From the NCBI RefSeq assembly GCF_000337515.1, contig NZ_AOIQ01000014.1, positions 170,903 through 234,902 on the forward strand: a DNA stretch of 64,000 bases. Reading direction: 5' to 3'. Position numbers and translations under genes: made by a program. The notes under the pieces were generated by a model. It had not been told where the DNA came from and did no database searches. It was given only the letters and a program-made list of their open reading frames with translations. The DNA is from Halovivax asiaticus JCM 14624. Lineage in GTDB: Archaea > Halobacteriota > Halobacteria > Halobacteriales > Natrialbaceae. How positions within the stretch are numbered: the first letter of the stretch is position 1; each line of letters opens with the position of its first letter. Positions 42,583-52,313 of this stretch are shown in pieces.

Positions 42583-45228
42583 CTACTCCTCGTCGCTAAG
42601 CAACGCCCGCGAAGAGTTCGTCACCACGAGGAGACTCGACGTGCCCATCGCGACGGCGGCGAACAGCGGATTGATCAGGGTCGACACGGCGAGTGGGATC
42701 GCGATAGCGTTGTAGACGAACGCCCAGCCGATGTTCTGACGGACGCGGCGACGGGCGGCGTTCGCGATGGCGAAGACCGTCGACAGGGAGGAGAGATCGT
42801 CGTCGACGATGGCGACGTCGGCCGCGTCGGCCGCCAGTGCCGTCCCACCGCCGAGTGCAATGCCGAGATCCGCGCTGGCGAGTGCAGGGGCGTCGTTGGT
42901 TCCGTCGCCGATCATCGCCGTCTTGCCGCGGGCGCGCAGGCGGCGGACCGTCTCGGCTTTCCCCTCCGGCGGGACGCCCGCGAAGACCTCCGCGACGCCG
43001 TCGTGCTCGCGGAACCGGGTCGCAGCCGCTTCCTCGTCGCCGGTGAGGACGACGACGTCGACGCCGCGATCGGCGAGATCGGTGACCGTTTCGTCCCAGC
43101 CGTCGCGAGGTTCGTCGCCGACGACGACGATTCCGGCGGCCGCGCCGTCACGGCCGACGAGGATCGGAAGGCGACCGGCGGCCCGCTCCGATTCGGCGCG
43201 GCCGGCGAGTTCGTCGGGGACGGTCCAGCCGCGCTCGACGAACAGATCGGGGTGACCGACCAGCACGGCCGCGCCGTCGACGGTTCCACCGACGCCCGTG
43301 GCGTAGGACTCGAAGTCCGACAGGCGGTCGTCCGCGGGGAGGTCCGTCGATTCGTCGTCCGTGGTGCCGTCTGCCGGTGCGTCGTCGGCGTTCGCAGGCG
43401 CGTCGGCGGCAGATTCCGTGAGTGCTTCGTCCGATTGCTGGCCGTCCGCGGCCGTCGCCCTGTCCGACTCGCCGGTCGGGACGCCGCCGTCGGTCGCCGG
43501 GCCGACACTGGCGCTCGACGGCGATCCCGGAGTCGACTGGTCGCCTCCGTCCGCACCCGCCGCGTCCGGCCCGAACGCGTCGGCGATCGCCCCCGCGACG
43601 GGGTGGGCAGAGCGCTGCTCCAGGACCCCGGCGCGTTCGAGGAGGGTGGCGGGACCGCTGGCGTCCAGCACCTCCATCTCGCCGGTGGTGAGCGTGCCCG
43701 TCTTGTCGAAGACGACGACGTCGACGTCGCGGATGCGCTCGAAGACGGTCTCGTCGAAGACGACGATGCCGCGTTCCAGGGCTTCGCGTATACTCGACGC
43801 GACCGCGAGCGGGGTCGCGAGGCCGAGCGCACAGGGACAGGAGACGATGAGGACGGTGAGGCCGACGAGCAACGCGTTCGAGACAGGCGCGCCGAGGACG
43901 AGGTAGCCCGCCGTCACGACGAGCGCCAGCGTCACGACCACCGGGACGAAGATCGTCGCCAACCGATCGGCCAGTCCCTGAATACCGCCGCGAGCGCTCT
44001 GGAGGTCCCAGACGAGGTCGGCGATGCGGTCGACGCTGCTCGTCGGTTCGCCGTCGACGCCGACGACGAGCGAGCCCTCGGCCAGGATCGAGCCGCCGAC
44101 CACGCGGTCGCCCGGCTCCTTCGAGACGGGCAAGGATTCGCCGGTGATGACCGCTTCGTCGACCGCCCCCGCACCTTCGTCGACGACCCCGTCGACCGGG
44201 ATCCGTTCGCCGCCGCGAACCAGGAATCGGTCCCCGTCGGTGAGGGCGGAGACGTCGACGGTGGTCGTCGAGCCGTCGGCCTCGTAGCGTTCGGCCGTGT
44301 CGACCTGGGCGGCCGAGAGATCGGCGAGGGCCTCGGTCGCCCGTTGCTTGATCGTCCCCTCGTAGTAGCCGCCGACGGTGACGACGAGGACGATCGCGAC
44401 GGTGACGTCGTAGTAGATCTCCGTCGGCTCACCCACGACCACCGCGAGCGTGCTGTAGACGTAGGCTGCCGTGGCGGCGAGTGCGACCAGCAGGTCCATG
44501 TTCGGGTTCCGCGTCTTCAGACTGACGTAGGCGCCTCTGAGGATGGGGCCGCCGGTGACGAAGAGGACGACGCTCGTCAGCGCGAAGAGGACGAGGAAGA
44601 ACGGGACCGAGGCCGAGCTCGTGACCATCTCGGTGAGGAACTCGTGGGTGCGTTCCGGGTAGAAGAGGTTGACGTGCAGCGGGTAGACGAGCAGGAGATA
44701 CTGCATCATCACGACCATCCCGAAGAGGATGCCCACGATGAGGCGGATCTCGTTCTGGTCCTCCGCACGGCGCTTCGCGAGGGCGTTTTCCCGGTGGTAG
44801 GCGGTGTAGCCGAGGCCGGTCAGGTCCTCGGCGACCGCGTCGGGGTCGGTCTCGTCGGGATCGTAATCGACGCGGACGGTTTCGGAGACGTAGCTCGCCG
44901 CGACGTCGGCGACGCCGTCGGCCTCCGAACCCGACCCTTCGATGAACACCTCACAAGTCGAGCAGTGCATCCCCTCGATCTGGAAAAACGCGCGCTCGGT
45001 TCCCGGCGGTGCCTCCGTCGGTTCGTCGGGCTCCGACGCCGTTCCCTCGGCGACGGCAGCGCCGTCGACGTCGGCCGGATCCGTCGCGTCGTCGAGCGTG
45101 CCCGCGACGTGCTTGCAGCCGGCACAGCAGTACCGATTCCCCTCGTCGTCCGTGACGACCGTCGCTTCGAGGGGTAGCTCACACAGTGTGCAGGTGCCGT
45201 CCGTCTCGGGACCGACGTCGGCGGTCAC
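42583..45228 (-). CDS. Copper-type P1B ATPase with N-terminal TRASH and HMA domains
   Basis: This 881-aa membrane pump probably exports Cu(I). Residues 13-38 hold a TRASH-like cysteine cluster (C13, C16, C34, C35, C38), followed by an HMA domain with GMHCSTC (86-92). The P-type core has TGES (362-365), the metal-binding SCPC in the membrane (463-466), the phosphorylation site DKTGT (508-512), HP (542-543) and GDGTNDAP. About 80 acidic, Ala/Ser-rich residues (553-635) are inserted in the nucleotide-binding domain. The N-terminal layout resembles FixI/CcoI pumps that supply cytochrome oxidase, so that role is possible. Confidence 0.93.
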   Translation of the reverse strand: MTADVGPETDGTCTLCELPLEATVVTDDEGNRYCCAGCKHVAGTLDDATDPADVDGAAVAEGTASEPDEPTEAPPGTERAFFQIEGMHCSTCEVFIEGSGSEADGVADVAASYVSETVRVDYDPDETDPDAVAEDLTGLGYTAYHRENALAKRRAEDQNEIRLIVGILFGMVVMMQYLLLVYPLHVNLFYPERTHEFLTEMVTSSASVPFFLVLFALTSVVLFVTGGPILRGAYVSLKTRNPNMDLLVALAATAAYVYSTLAVVVGEPTEIYYDVTVAIVLVVTVGGYYEGTIKQRATEALADLSAAQVDTAERYEADGSTTTVDVSALTDGDRFLVRGGERIPVDGVVDEGAGAVDEAVITGESLPVSKEPGDRVVGGSILAEGSLVVGVDGEPTSSVDRIADLVWDLQSARGGIQGLADRLATIFVPVVVTLALVVTAGYLVLGAPVSNALLVGLTVLIVSCPCALGLATPLAVASSIREALERGIVVFDETVFERIRDVDVVVFDKTGTLTTGEMEVLDASGPATLLERAGVLEQRSAHPVAGAIADAFGPDAAGADGGDQSTPGSPSSASVGPATDGGVPTGESDRATAADGQQSDEALTESAADAPANADDAPADGTTDDESTDLPADDRLSDFESYATGVGGTVDGAAVLVGHPDLFVERGWTVPDELAGRAESERAAGRLPILVGRDGAAAGIVVVGDEPRDGWDETVTDLADRGVDVVVLTGDEEAAATRFREHDGVAEVFAGVPPEGKAETVRRLRARGKTAMIGDGTNDAPALASADLGIALGGGTALAADAADVAIVDDDLSSLSTVFAIANAARRRVRQNIGWAFVYNAIAIPLAVSTLINPLFAAVAMGTSSLLVVTNSSRALLSDEE

Positions 45229-45425
45229 CGACGATCACCCGAGGCGGGGCGTTTCCGGTCGGCGTGCAGACTCGTGACACCGCGAACGAGCCGCAGCACG
45301 CCCGAATCCCGGAAACAGTGGGACATAGGACGTACTCCGGGCTGGACGGGAAAAACGGTTTCGTGGTGGCAGTGACGGCACCAGCGGTTCCACGGAGAGA
45401 TGGAGCGGCTCGGCCACGCTGTTCG

Positions 45426-46016
45426 CTACAGTTCGCCCTTCGTACTCGGCGTCGCGTCGGCGCGCCGGTCGTCGATACGGGTCGCGTCGTCCAGCGTTCG
45501 CGCGGCGGCCTTGAACAGCGCCTCGATCTCGTGGTGGGCGTTCTCGCCCTCGATATCGGCGTGCATGGTGAGGCCGGCGTTCGTCGCGACCGAGCGCCAG
45601 AAGTGTCCGGCCATGTGACTCGTGAGACCGCCCACCGACTCCTGGGAGAACTCCCCGTCGAAGCGGTAGAGCGGGCGGCCGCTGACGTCGACGACGACGC
45701 TCGCGACGGCCTCGTCGAGGGGAACCCGACGGTCGGCGAAGCGGACGATACCGGCCCGGTCGCCGAGCGCTTCGTCGAGTGCGGTGCCGAGACAGAGGCC
45801 GACGTCCTCGACGGTGTGGTGGTCGTCGACGTGGAGGTCACCATCGCACGTGACGGAGAGGTCGAACAGCCCGTGCGTCGCGACCGCAGTGAGCATGTGG
45901 TCGAAGAAACCGATACCCGTCTCGACGTCGGCCTCGCCCGTTCCGTCGAGCGCGAGCGTGCACTCGATCGTCGTCTCGGCCGTCTCCCGCGAAACCGTCG
46001 CGGCTCGATCGCTCAT
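45426..46016 (-). CDS. hisB: Imidazoleglycerol-phosphate dehydratase
   Basis: This 196-aa enzyme performs the seventh step of histidine synthesis. The manganese-binding motifs are clear: [27 protein letters not shown], and the C-terminal HMAGHFWRS and [12 protein letters not shown] repeats. It is the monofunctional form, without the histidinol-phosphatase domain of some bacteria. It starts at [13 protein letters not shown]. hisA lies 0.7 kb away on the same strand, separated by a small membrane-protein gene in the opposite direction. Confidence 0.97.
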   Translation of the reverse strand: MSDRAATVSRETAETTIECTLALDGTGEADVETGIGFFDHMLTAVATHGLFDLSVTCDGDLHVDDHHTVEDVGLCLGTALDEALGDRAGIVRFADRRVPLDEAVASVVVDVSGRPLYRFDGEFSQESVGGLTSHMAGHFWRSVATNAGLTMHADIEGENAHHEIEALFKAAARTLDDATRIDDRRADATPSTKGEL

Positions 46017-46349
46017 GCCGGAGACACGAACCTGCGGCTACAAGGCGGTTCCGCTCACGACGCTAGCCAGCGGATCGAGGACGGTAAAACGGGAGTCAGC
46101 GACAACTGGCAACGGAGATCGGCGCTGATCGAGCCGGCGAGTGACCGACCGTTCCAGTGGAAGGGGGACAATCAGGCGAGACCAATTTAAGGCCCATAGA
46201 TAGTACGATAAAACGTCTAACCAGTTTTGAGCCCCGTATAAAATGTCATAATCGGACCCTTACACTGTGAAACCAACCGAAATGACGCCAAGATTGGTCG
46301 GATTATATGACGGTACGGATCCCGTGGTTCTCACGAGCGCTGATCACAG
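46017..46349. promoter_or_regulatory. Divergent promoter interval, hisB / small membrane gene
   Basis: No gene is supported. Two plus-strand TATA-like boxes (GTATAAAATG at 46235-46244 and GATTATATGA at 46301-46310) could serve the gene at 46350. A minus-strand CCTTAAATTGG (46183-46193) could serve hisB. A partial ORB-like string, TTCCAGTGGAAGGGGG, occurs at 46153. Confidence 0.5.
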
Positions 46350-46613
46350 ATGCTGTCCAAATCATCCCTCCTGGTCCCCGGCCCGGTCGCACGGTTCGGT
46401 CGCGAAGTGGACGCACTGGTGAGCCCGGTCCTCCGAACGGTGAAGACGCCCCTGCAGGTCGTCGCGTTCTGGGGCGCCATCGGGCTCCCGTTCGTCATCG
46501 TCGGCGTCCTCACGAACGGACTCGAAAGTACCGGCGCGGCCCTCTCGTTCGTCGCACTGGTGGTCCTCAACCTCCTCGCGCTGTACGTCGGTCACGGACA
46601 CAAACAGCCCTGA
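46350..46613 (+). CDS. Small two-TM membrane protein, 87 aa
   Basis: This protein begins MLSKSSLLVPGPVARFGREV and has two hydrophobic helices (about 36-56 and 62-80) after an amphipathic N-terminus. Its place between hisB and hisA, seen in haloarchaeal genomes as I recall, suggests a conserved but uncharacterised protein. No link to histidine synthesis can be shown. Confidence 0.7.
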   Translation: MLSKSSLLVPGPVARFGREVDALVSPVLRTVKTPLQVVAFWGAIGLPFVIVGVLTNGLESTGAALSFVALVVLNLLALYVGHGHKQP

Positions 46614-46708
46614 CACGCCACACGGAGCCGTCTCCCCATCGAGACCGCCCCGCTGCCGCCAGCCGCCATCCCCGCGCTGGACAGTCCATCACGATCGACC
46701 GCGGTTCC

Positions 46709-47440
46709 CTATTCCTCGACAGCCTGCTGCCCCTCGGCGAGCGTGAATCGGCCCTCGTAGAGTGCACTCCCGACGACTGCGGCCGCCGCGCCGGCGTCGG
46801 AGAGGGCCTGAACATCCGCTAGCGTCGCGACGCCGCCGCTGGCGATCACCGGGAGGTTCGTCGCCTCGACGAGTTCGCGGACTGGTTCTGCAGCGATCCC
46901 CTCGAGCTGGCCCTCGACGTCGACGTTCGTAAAGAGGATCGCGGCGGCACCGAGGTCGGCGTAGCGTTCGGCCGCTTCCGCGGGCGTGAGACCGGTTCCT
47001 TCGGTCCACCCCTCGACGACGACCTCGCCGTCTTTCGCGTCGAGGCTCACGACGACCGATTCGGGACGGGTATCGGCAATCTCGGCGACGATGGCTGGCT
47101 CCTCGACGGCCGCAGTCCCGAGGATGACGCGGTCGACGCCGCGATCGAGCAGCGAGAGGGCCTCGCCCGCGGTGCGGATACCGCCGCCAACCTGGACGGG
47201 GATGGAGACGGCGTCGACGACCGCTTCGATGGCCGCGGCGTTGGCCCGCTCACCGTCGAACGCACCGTCGAGGTCGACGAGATGCAGCGATCGAGCGCCG
47301 GCGTCGATCCAACGCTCGGCCGCCTCGACGGGATCGCCGTACCGTTTCTCGGTCCCCCGCTCGCCCTGGACGAGCTGGACGACCTCGCCATCCTGGACGT
47401 CGACGGCGGGGATCACCTCGAACGTCGGGAAGTGGTTCAT
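46709..47440 (-). CDS. hisA: ProFAR isomerase
   Basis: This 243-aa TIM-barrel enzyme isomerises N'-phosphoribosylformimino-AICAR phosphate in histidine synthesis. The N-terminal catalytic aspartate lies in VIPAVDVQDGEVVQL, with GGIRTAGEALSLLDRGVDRV and the second catalytic aspartate region VVSLDAKDGEVVVEGW following. The phosphate-binding ASGGVATLADVQAL and GSALYEGRF close the barrel. The start is ATG MNHFPTFEVI; the long upstream in-frame extension is not haloarchaeal coding sequence. Confidence 0.96.
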   Translation of the reverse strand: MNHFPTFEVIPAVDVQDGEVVQLVQGERGTEKRYGDPVEAAERWIDAGARSLHLVDLDGAFDGERANAAAIEAVVDAVSIPVQVGGGIRTAGEALSLLDRGVDRVILGTAAVEEPAIVAEIADTRPESVVVSLDAKDGEVVVEGWTEGTGLTPAEAAERYADLGAAAILFTNVDVEGQLEGIAAEPVRELVEATNLPVIASGGVATLADVQALSDAGAAAAVVGSALYEGRFTLAEGQQAVEE

Positions 47441-47600
47441 ACGTACGGAGGCGGCCGGCGACGAAGTAAGGGTGCTGATCCCGGTCGACGGGTTATCGTG
47501 GTCAGGTCGGCGGGTCGTCGTAGATTCGGTCGACGGGTCGACTGTTCCGGCCGACCGGGCATCGCGACTCCTATCGGCAATACACTCCCCATCGGGGCCT

Positions 47601-48539
47601 TCACTCCCCGCCACGTGGTTGCGTGCGTGAGTCGACGACGGCGAGTCGTTCGTCGAGTTCGACGACGAGTTCCGCCGACTCGAGCGGGACCCGGATCGAG
47701 AACCGCCACGGGTCACGATCGAGAACGGTGGTCGTCCGGTCGGTCACGGCCCAGACGAGCTCCCAGCGCGGGATCGCCGTGAGATCGCGCCCGTGTTCGT
47801 GGAAGAACGAGATCGTGACCGGCTGATAGCACAGCGTCTGGGCAACCGGTGCGTACTGAAAGCCGGTACACTCGGTGCAGTGGTAGACGACGTAGGCATC
47901 GAGCTCACGCGTGTCATGCTGGGACGGGAGGGAGCGCTCGGCGTGGATTTCGGGCTCGACGGCCTGCGCACACCAGGGGCATTGGCCAGCCGTCATCGCA
48001 CTCATGATCGACCGACTCCGTCGGTGAACGGTCTGTAATAGTGCGTCTCGGTCACGGTCGACCAGGCCGTGAGACGGCAGCGAGATGTCCGTGTAGTTCG
48101 CGTCGCACGTGGGACAGCGAACGCGGACGAGCGTCTCGTAGCGTGTGAGTTCGATGGAGTGACCGCACCGGTGGCAGTCGGTCCCGACGTCGACGTCGGC
48201 GAGCGCCGGCGCCGATTCCTCCGTGAGCAGGCCGGCGACGAGCGTCCGGAATAGTACCATCCCGGGCCAGCGGAGGTGATATCCGTCGGATTCCTTCGCG
48301 ACGTAGTTGCCACACAGCTTCGTCAGATGGTAGTTGAAACGCCCGGAGTCGCGGATATCGACGCGCGACTGCAACTCGGCGTAGCCAAGGTGGGCGATTC
48401 CGGTCTCGGGTGAAGCCGTCGCTTCGCCGAGTTCCCGGACGATCGCGACGCGCGTCTCGTCGGCCAGGAGCGAGAACGCGGTCTCGGCGTCGAGGGCGCT
48501 CGGATCCGATTCGTCGCCAACCGGTTCGTCGGGACGCAT
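47601..48539 (-). CDS. Winged-helix regulator with zinc-binding C-terminal region
   Basis: This roughly 312-aa protein has an ArsR-like helix-turn-helix at the N-terminus (AFSLLADETRVAIVRELGEA, then SGRFNYHLTKL). Several CxxC pairs follow (CHRCGH, CPTCDA, CPWC, CTEC), suggesting one or two zinc ribbons in a sensor-like C-terminal domain of the DUF7351 type. The ligand is unknown. I start at ATG MRPDEPVGDE, four bases after the purA stop; an alternative start 24 bases upstream overlaps purA. It is probably co-transcribed with purA. Confidence 0.82.
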   Translation of the reverse strand: MRPDEPVGDESDPSALDAETAFSLLADETRVAIVRELGEATASPETGIAHLGYAELQSRVDIRDSGRFNYHLTKLCGNYVAKESDGYHLRWPGMVLFRTLVAGLLTEESAPALADVDVGTDCHRCGHSIELTRYETLVRVRCPTCDANYTDISLPSHGLVDRDRDALLQTVHRRSRSIMSAMTAGQCPWCAQAVEPEIHAERSLPSQHDTRELDAYVVYHCTECTGFQYAPVAQTLCYQPVTISFFHEHGRDLTAIPRWELVWAVTDRTTTVLDRDPWRFSIRVPLESAELVVELDERLAVVDSRTQPRGGE

Positions 48540-48543
48540 TCGT

Positions 48544-49974
48544 TCAGGTGGCAGATTCGTCACGGGGGACTATCGGTCTGGTGTCCGAACCCCGATCGAG
48601 CGAGCGGGCTTCGTCGAGCGGGTTCGCCAGGACGACCGTCGCTTCGCGCCCGGGTCCGACGCCAACCGCGACGAGCGGGACGTCCAGCGCTTCGGCGACG
48701 GTCTCGAGGTACGTTCTCGCGGCGTCCGGGATGGCGCCGTAGCCTGTTTGGGCGACCGCATCCCAGTCCTGTGGTGCCCAGGTCGCCATCGATTCGTAGA
48801 TCGGCTCGCACCGCTCCCACGCCGATCGAGTGGCCGGAATCGTCTCGACGCGTTCACCATCCAGCTCGTAGGCCGTACAGAGCCGAAGCCCGTCGAATTC
48901 GGCGAGGGTATCGACGTGAGTGATCGCGAGGCCCGTGAAACCGTTCACGCGGGTCGCGTGTCGGAGCATCGGGAGATCGAGCCAGCCGATCCGACGGGGG
49001 CGACCCGTGACCGTGCCGAACGCGCCGACCAGCTCCCGCACCTCGTCGGCCCGGCGTTCGGCCAGTTCCGTCGGCATCGGACCGTTGCCAACCCGGGAGA
49101 GATAGCTCTTCACGACGCCAATCACGTGACCGCCGGCGACGATCGAGGGATCGACACCGGTACCGGTGATCGCACCCCCGAGCGTCGGGTTCGACGACGT
49201 GACGAACGGGTAGGTGCCGTGATCGACGTCGATGTGCGTTCCTTGCGCCCCTTCGAACACGATCGACTTCCCGTCGTGATGGCTCGCAGTGAGGAAGGCT
49301 CCGGTGTCGACGACCATATTTTCGGCGTCGAGGCGCTCGCCCCACTCCCGGAGCGTTTCTGCGATGGCATCGGCGTCGAACGGAGCCGTCGAGTCGGCCG
49401 CAGAAGAGGTGACATCGGAGCCGTCGACAGCGATGGAAGCCGCATCTCCGTCGGTGATGGCCTCGACGAGTCGCCGCTTCCGCGAGACGAGGGCGTCGAG
49501 CTGGCCGTCGTGTGGTCCGGAGGCGACCAGATCACCCGCCCGGACGCCGCGCCGCCCGGCTTTGTCCTCGTAGGCCGGGCCGATCCCGTTGCCGGTCGTC
49601 CCGACGGTGTCACCAGTCTCGCCTCTGGCTGTTTCCTCGATCGAATCCAGTGCACGATGATACGGCAACACGACGTGTGCGCGAGCGTCGATCCGTACGT
49701 CGGGAGAAATGCCCCGCTCGCGGAGTGCATCGAGTTCGGCGAAGAGGACCGAGAGGTCGACGACGCAGCCGTTTCCGAGGACGCCCACGGCACCCTGGAC
49801 GACACCGCTCGGAAGCAGCCGAAGTTCGTACGTCTCACCGTCGTGTGCGACGGTGTGGCCGGCGTTGGCGCCACCCTGATACCTGACGACGATATCCGCA
49901 TCGCCGGCGAAGACGTCGACGATGCCGCCTTTTCCTTCGTCCCCAAGCTGGGAACCGATGACAGTTGCGTTCAC
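48544..49974 (-). CDS. purA: Adenylosuccinate synthetase
   Basis: This 476-aa enzyme joins aspartate to IMP using GTP in AMP synthesis. It opens with GSQLGDEGKGGIVDVFA, whose P-loop is GDEGKGG, and continues with the GGANAGHTV and IGPAYEDKAGRRGVRAGDL blocks, the SIVFEGAQGTHIDVDHGTYP motif and the C-terminal TRSAWERCEPIYES. An acidic insertion near residues 175-200 and a hydrophilic C-terminal tail are longer than in bacterial enzymes. The start is GTG at MNATVIGS. Confidence 0.96.
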   Translation of the reverse strand: MNATVIGSQLGDEGKGGIVDVFAGDADIVVRYQGGANAGHTVAHDGETYELRLLPSGVVQGAVGVLGNGCVVDLSVLFAELDALRERGISPDVRIDARAHVVLPYHRALDSIEETARGETGDTVGTTGNGIGPAYEDKAGRRGVRAGDLVASGPHDGQLDALVSRKRRLVEAITDGDAASIAVDGSDVTSSAADSTAPFDADAIAETLREWGERLDAENMVVDTGAFLTASHHDGKSIVFEGAQGTHIDVDHGTYPFVTSSNPTLGGAITGTGVDPSIVAGGHVIGVVKSYLSRVGNGPMPTELAERRADEVRELVGAFGTVTGRPRRIGWLDLPMLRHATRVNGFTGLAITHVDTLAEFDGLRLCTAYELDGERVETIPATRSAWERCEPIYESMATWAPQDWDAVAQTGYGAIPDAARTYLETVAEALDVPLVAVGVGPGREATVVLANPLDEARSLDRGSDTRPIVPRDESAT

Positions 49975-50196
49975 GGCGAAACCCACGGCCGACCGGGTCG
50001 TAACCGTTCTGTGAAGCACGATTCACGTTGGTGAAGCGACGTTCACACGGAGTCGCGATCCACGGGCCATCGGGCAGGCCCCACCGGCGGCGCTCGGCAC
50101 GCGGCCGTACAGTGACTGTGGACGTTCCGCGGTGCGTGACTTCGACGAACGGAACGATTGCCATATTAAGGTCGTGACGGTGTAGGAACGGGCCTC

Positions 50197-52212
50197 GTGA
50201 CGCGGCCCGGTGGACCGATACCGTGGAGTGTCAGCGACTGCGGGACGATGGCGTTCGATCCGCGGGCTGTGACGGCGCTCGATTTGCAGATTGCGACGGC
50301 GGTCGATCCACAGACAGTGATGCATCTCGATTCGCAGCCGGCAGTGGCCGGACTCACCCGACCACTCGCCGCGCAGCCTGTCGACACGCCATCGCTATCG
50401 CCAGCGATGCTCGTCGTCTTCGCGATCGTCGTGGTCGCAGTCGTCCTCTTCGTCACCCAGCCGGTGCCACTCGACGTCACCGCGCTCGGCGTGATCGTCG
50501 CGCTCGTGGTTCTGGAGCCGTGGACGACCATCTCGCCGGAGGAAGGGATTTCGGGCTTCGCCAGCCCGGCGACGATTACGGTCCTCATGATGTTCGTCCT
50601 GAGCGAGGGTATCCGTCGAACCGGGGCCGTCCAGCTGCTGGGCGAGCGCCTGGCCGCGTTCGCGGGCGACAGCGATCGGCGCCAGCTGGGCTCGATCGTC
50701 GGCGTCTCGGGTCTCTCGGCCGGGTTCATCAACAATACGCCCGTCGTCGCGATCATGATCCCGGTCGTCATCGACCTGGCCGAGCGGACGGGGACCTCGC
50801 CATCGCGGCTGCTCATCCCACTCTCCTACGCCTCGATGCTCGGCGGGATGCTCACGCTGATCGGTACCTCGACGAACATCCTGGCGAGTTCGATCGTCGC
50901 CAGGGACGCCTACCTCGGGCGCCCGTTCTCGATGTTCGAGTTCACCGCGCTCGGCGCGCTAGTGCTGGCGACGGGATCGCTCTACCTTCTGCTGGTCGCG
51001 CCGGCGTTGCTTCCCGAGCGGATCGAACCGAGCGAGGCGCTCACGGACGAGTTCGACGTCTCCGGCTACCTGACCGAAGTGACCGTCCCGACCGACTCGC
51101 CGCTCGTTGGAACGACCGTCCACGCCGCGCTCGAAGCGGTCGACGTCGACCTGGAGGCGGTCACCCTCCTGCGCGACGAGGACGCGTTCGGCGCCTCGAT
51201 CGACGAGAAGGAGTTGCGGCCAGCCGACGTCCTCATCGTGCGGACGGGCCGAGAAGGGGTGATCGACCTCGCGGCCGTCGAAGGGCTCTCTCACCGCCCG
51301 CGACGGGGAATCGACGAGGCGGACCTCGAGATCGCCTGCGACGAGAACGGCGGGACTGAACAGCGACTGGCGGAGGTGATCGTCGCCCCCGACGGCGATC
51401 TCGTCGGTGAGACACTCGAATCGACGAGCTTCCGCCAGCGATACGGCGCGACGGTGCTCGCCTTGCGACGCGGTCCGGACGTATTCAACACGCGGATGGA
51501 CCTGCGCCCGCTTCGCGGTGGCGACACCCTGCTCGTTCAGGCGGATCACGACGCGCTCGATCGCCTCGGACGGAACCGGAACGTCATCGTCGCCCAGGAG
51601 TTCACCCGACCGACGTACCGGCGTGAGAAGCTCCCCCTCGCGCTCGGAATCGTCGCCGGTGTCGTCGGGCTCGCCGCCCTCGACGTGCAGCCGATCCTGG
51701 TGACGGCGATCGCCGGCGCCGGCGCGATGGTCGCCGCCGGGATCCTCGAACCCCGCGAACTCTGGGATGGCGTCGACTGGAGTGTGATCGTCCTGCTCGC
51801 GGGGCTCATCCCGCTCGGCATCGCGCTAGAAGAGACCGGTGCCGCAGCGTTCCTGGCCGGACACGCCGTCGCGATCGTTGGCGAGTATCACGTCGTCCTC
51901 GTCCTCGGCCTGCTGTATCTCTTTACGGCGTTGCTGACGGAACTGCTCTCGAACAACGCGAGTGTCGTCCTCATGATCCCCATCGGGTTCGACGTGGCCG
52001 TCCGAATCGGTGCGGATCCCTACGCGTTCGTCCTCGCCGTCGTCTTCGCCTGTTCGACGCCGCTCCTTTCGCCCGTCGGCTACCAGACGAACCTGATGGT
52101 GTACGGCCCCGGCGGCTATCGGTTTAGCGACTTCGCGCGGGTTGGCGCCCCGTTGCAGTTGCTGCTGGCCGTCGTGACGACGCTCGGAATCGTGGTGATC
52201 TGGGGCGTGTAG
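50197..52212 (+). CDS. SLC13/DASS-type permease with two TrkA-C domains
   Basis: This membrane protein of up to 671 aa has about 11-12 helices split into two halves, typical of the SLC13/CitM-like ion transporters. The SNNASVVL and INNTPVVAIMIPV hairpin motifs, which line the substrate site, are both present. A central cytoplasmic region (about 285-470) contains two TrkA-C (RCK_C) domains. Possible substrates are sulfate, dicarboxylates or phosphate. GTG 50197 fits a TATA-like element at about 50163; ATG 50248 or 50407 are alternative starts. It heads the anion-transport cluster. Confidence 0.85.
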   Translation: MTRPGGPIPWSVSDCGTMAFDPRAVTALDLQIATAVDPQTVMHLDSQPAVAGLTRPLAAQPVDTPSLSPAMLVVFAIVVVAVVLFVTQPVPLDVTALGVIVALVVLEPWTTISPEEGISGFASPATITVLMMFVLSEGIRRTGAVQLLGERLAAFAGDSDRRQLGSIVGVSGLSAGFINNTPVVAIMIPVVIDLAERTGTSPSRLLIPLSYASMLGGMLTLIGTSTNILASSIVARDAYLGRPFSMFEFTALGALVLATGSLYLLLVAPALLPERIEPSEALTDEFDVSGYLTEVTVPTDSPLVGTTVHAALEAVDVDLEAVTLLRDEDAFGASIDEKELRPADVLIVRTGREGVIDLAAVEGLSHRPRRGIDEADLEIACDENGGTEQRLAEVIVAPDGDLVGETLESTSFRQRYGATVLALRRGPDVFNTRMDLRPLRGGDTLLVQADHDALDRLGRNRNVIVAQEFTRPTYRREKLPLALGIVAGVVGLAALDVQPILVTAIAGAGAMVAAGILEPRELWDGVDWSVIVLLAGLIPLGIALEETGAAAFLAGHAVAIVGEYHVVLVLGLLYLFTALLTELLSNNASVVLMIPIGFDVAVRIGADPYAFVLAVVFACSTPLLSPVGYQTNLMVYGPGGYRFSDFARVGAPLQLLLAVVTTLGIVVIWGV

Positions 52213-52313
52213 TCGGAGCAGCCGTCGCAGTTCCGATATCGGTGGCCGACCGCCGACATACTTCGTTGAAAGACAGTACCTACATCAGGACGGACGGCAT
52301 TGCCCCTGCTAGT

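Noticed and set aside
43003-45177. Long plus-strand frame antisense to the P-type ATPase
   Set aside because: The minus strand carries DKTGT, SCPC and other motifs; the plus frame is a shadow.
46153-46170. Partial ORB-like string TTCCAGTGGAAGGGGG
   Set aside because: It shares only the first half of the ORB and lacks the ACGAA section; likely chance.
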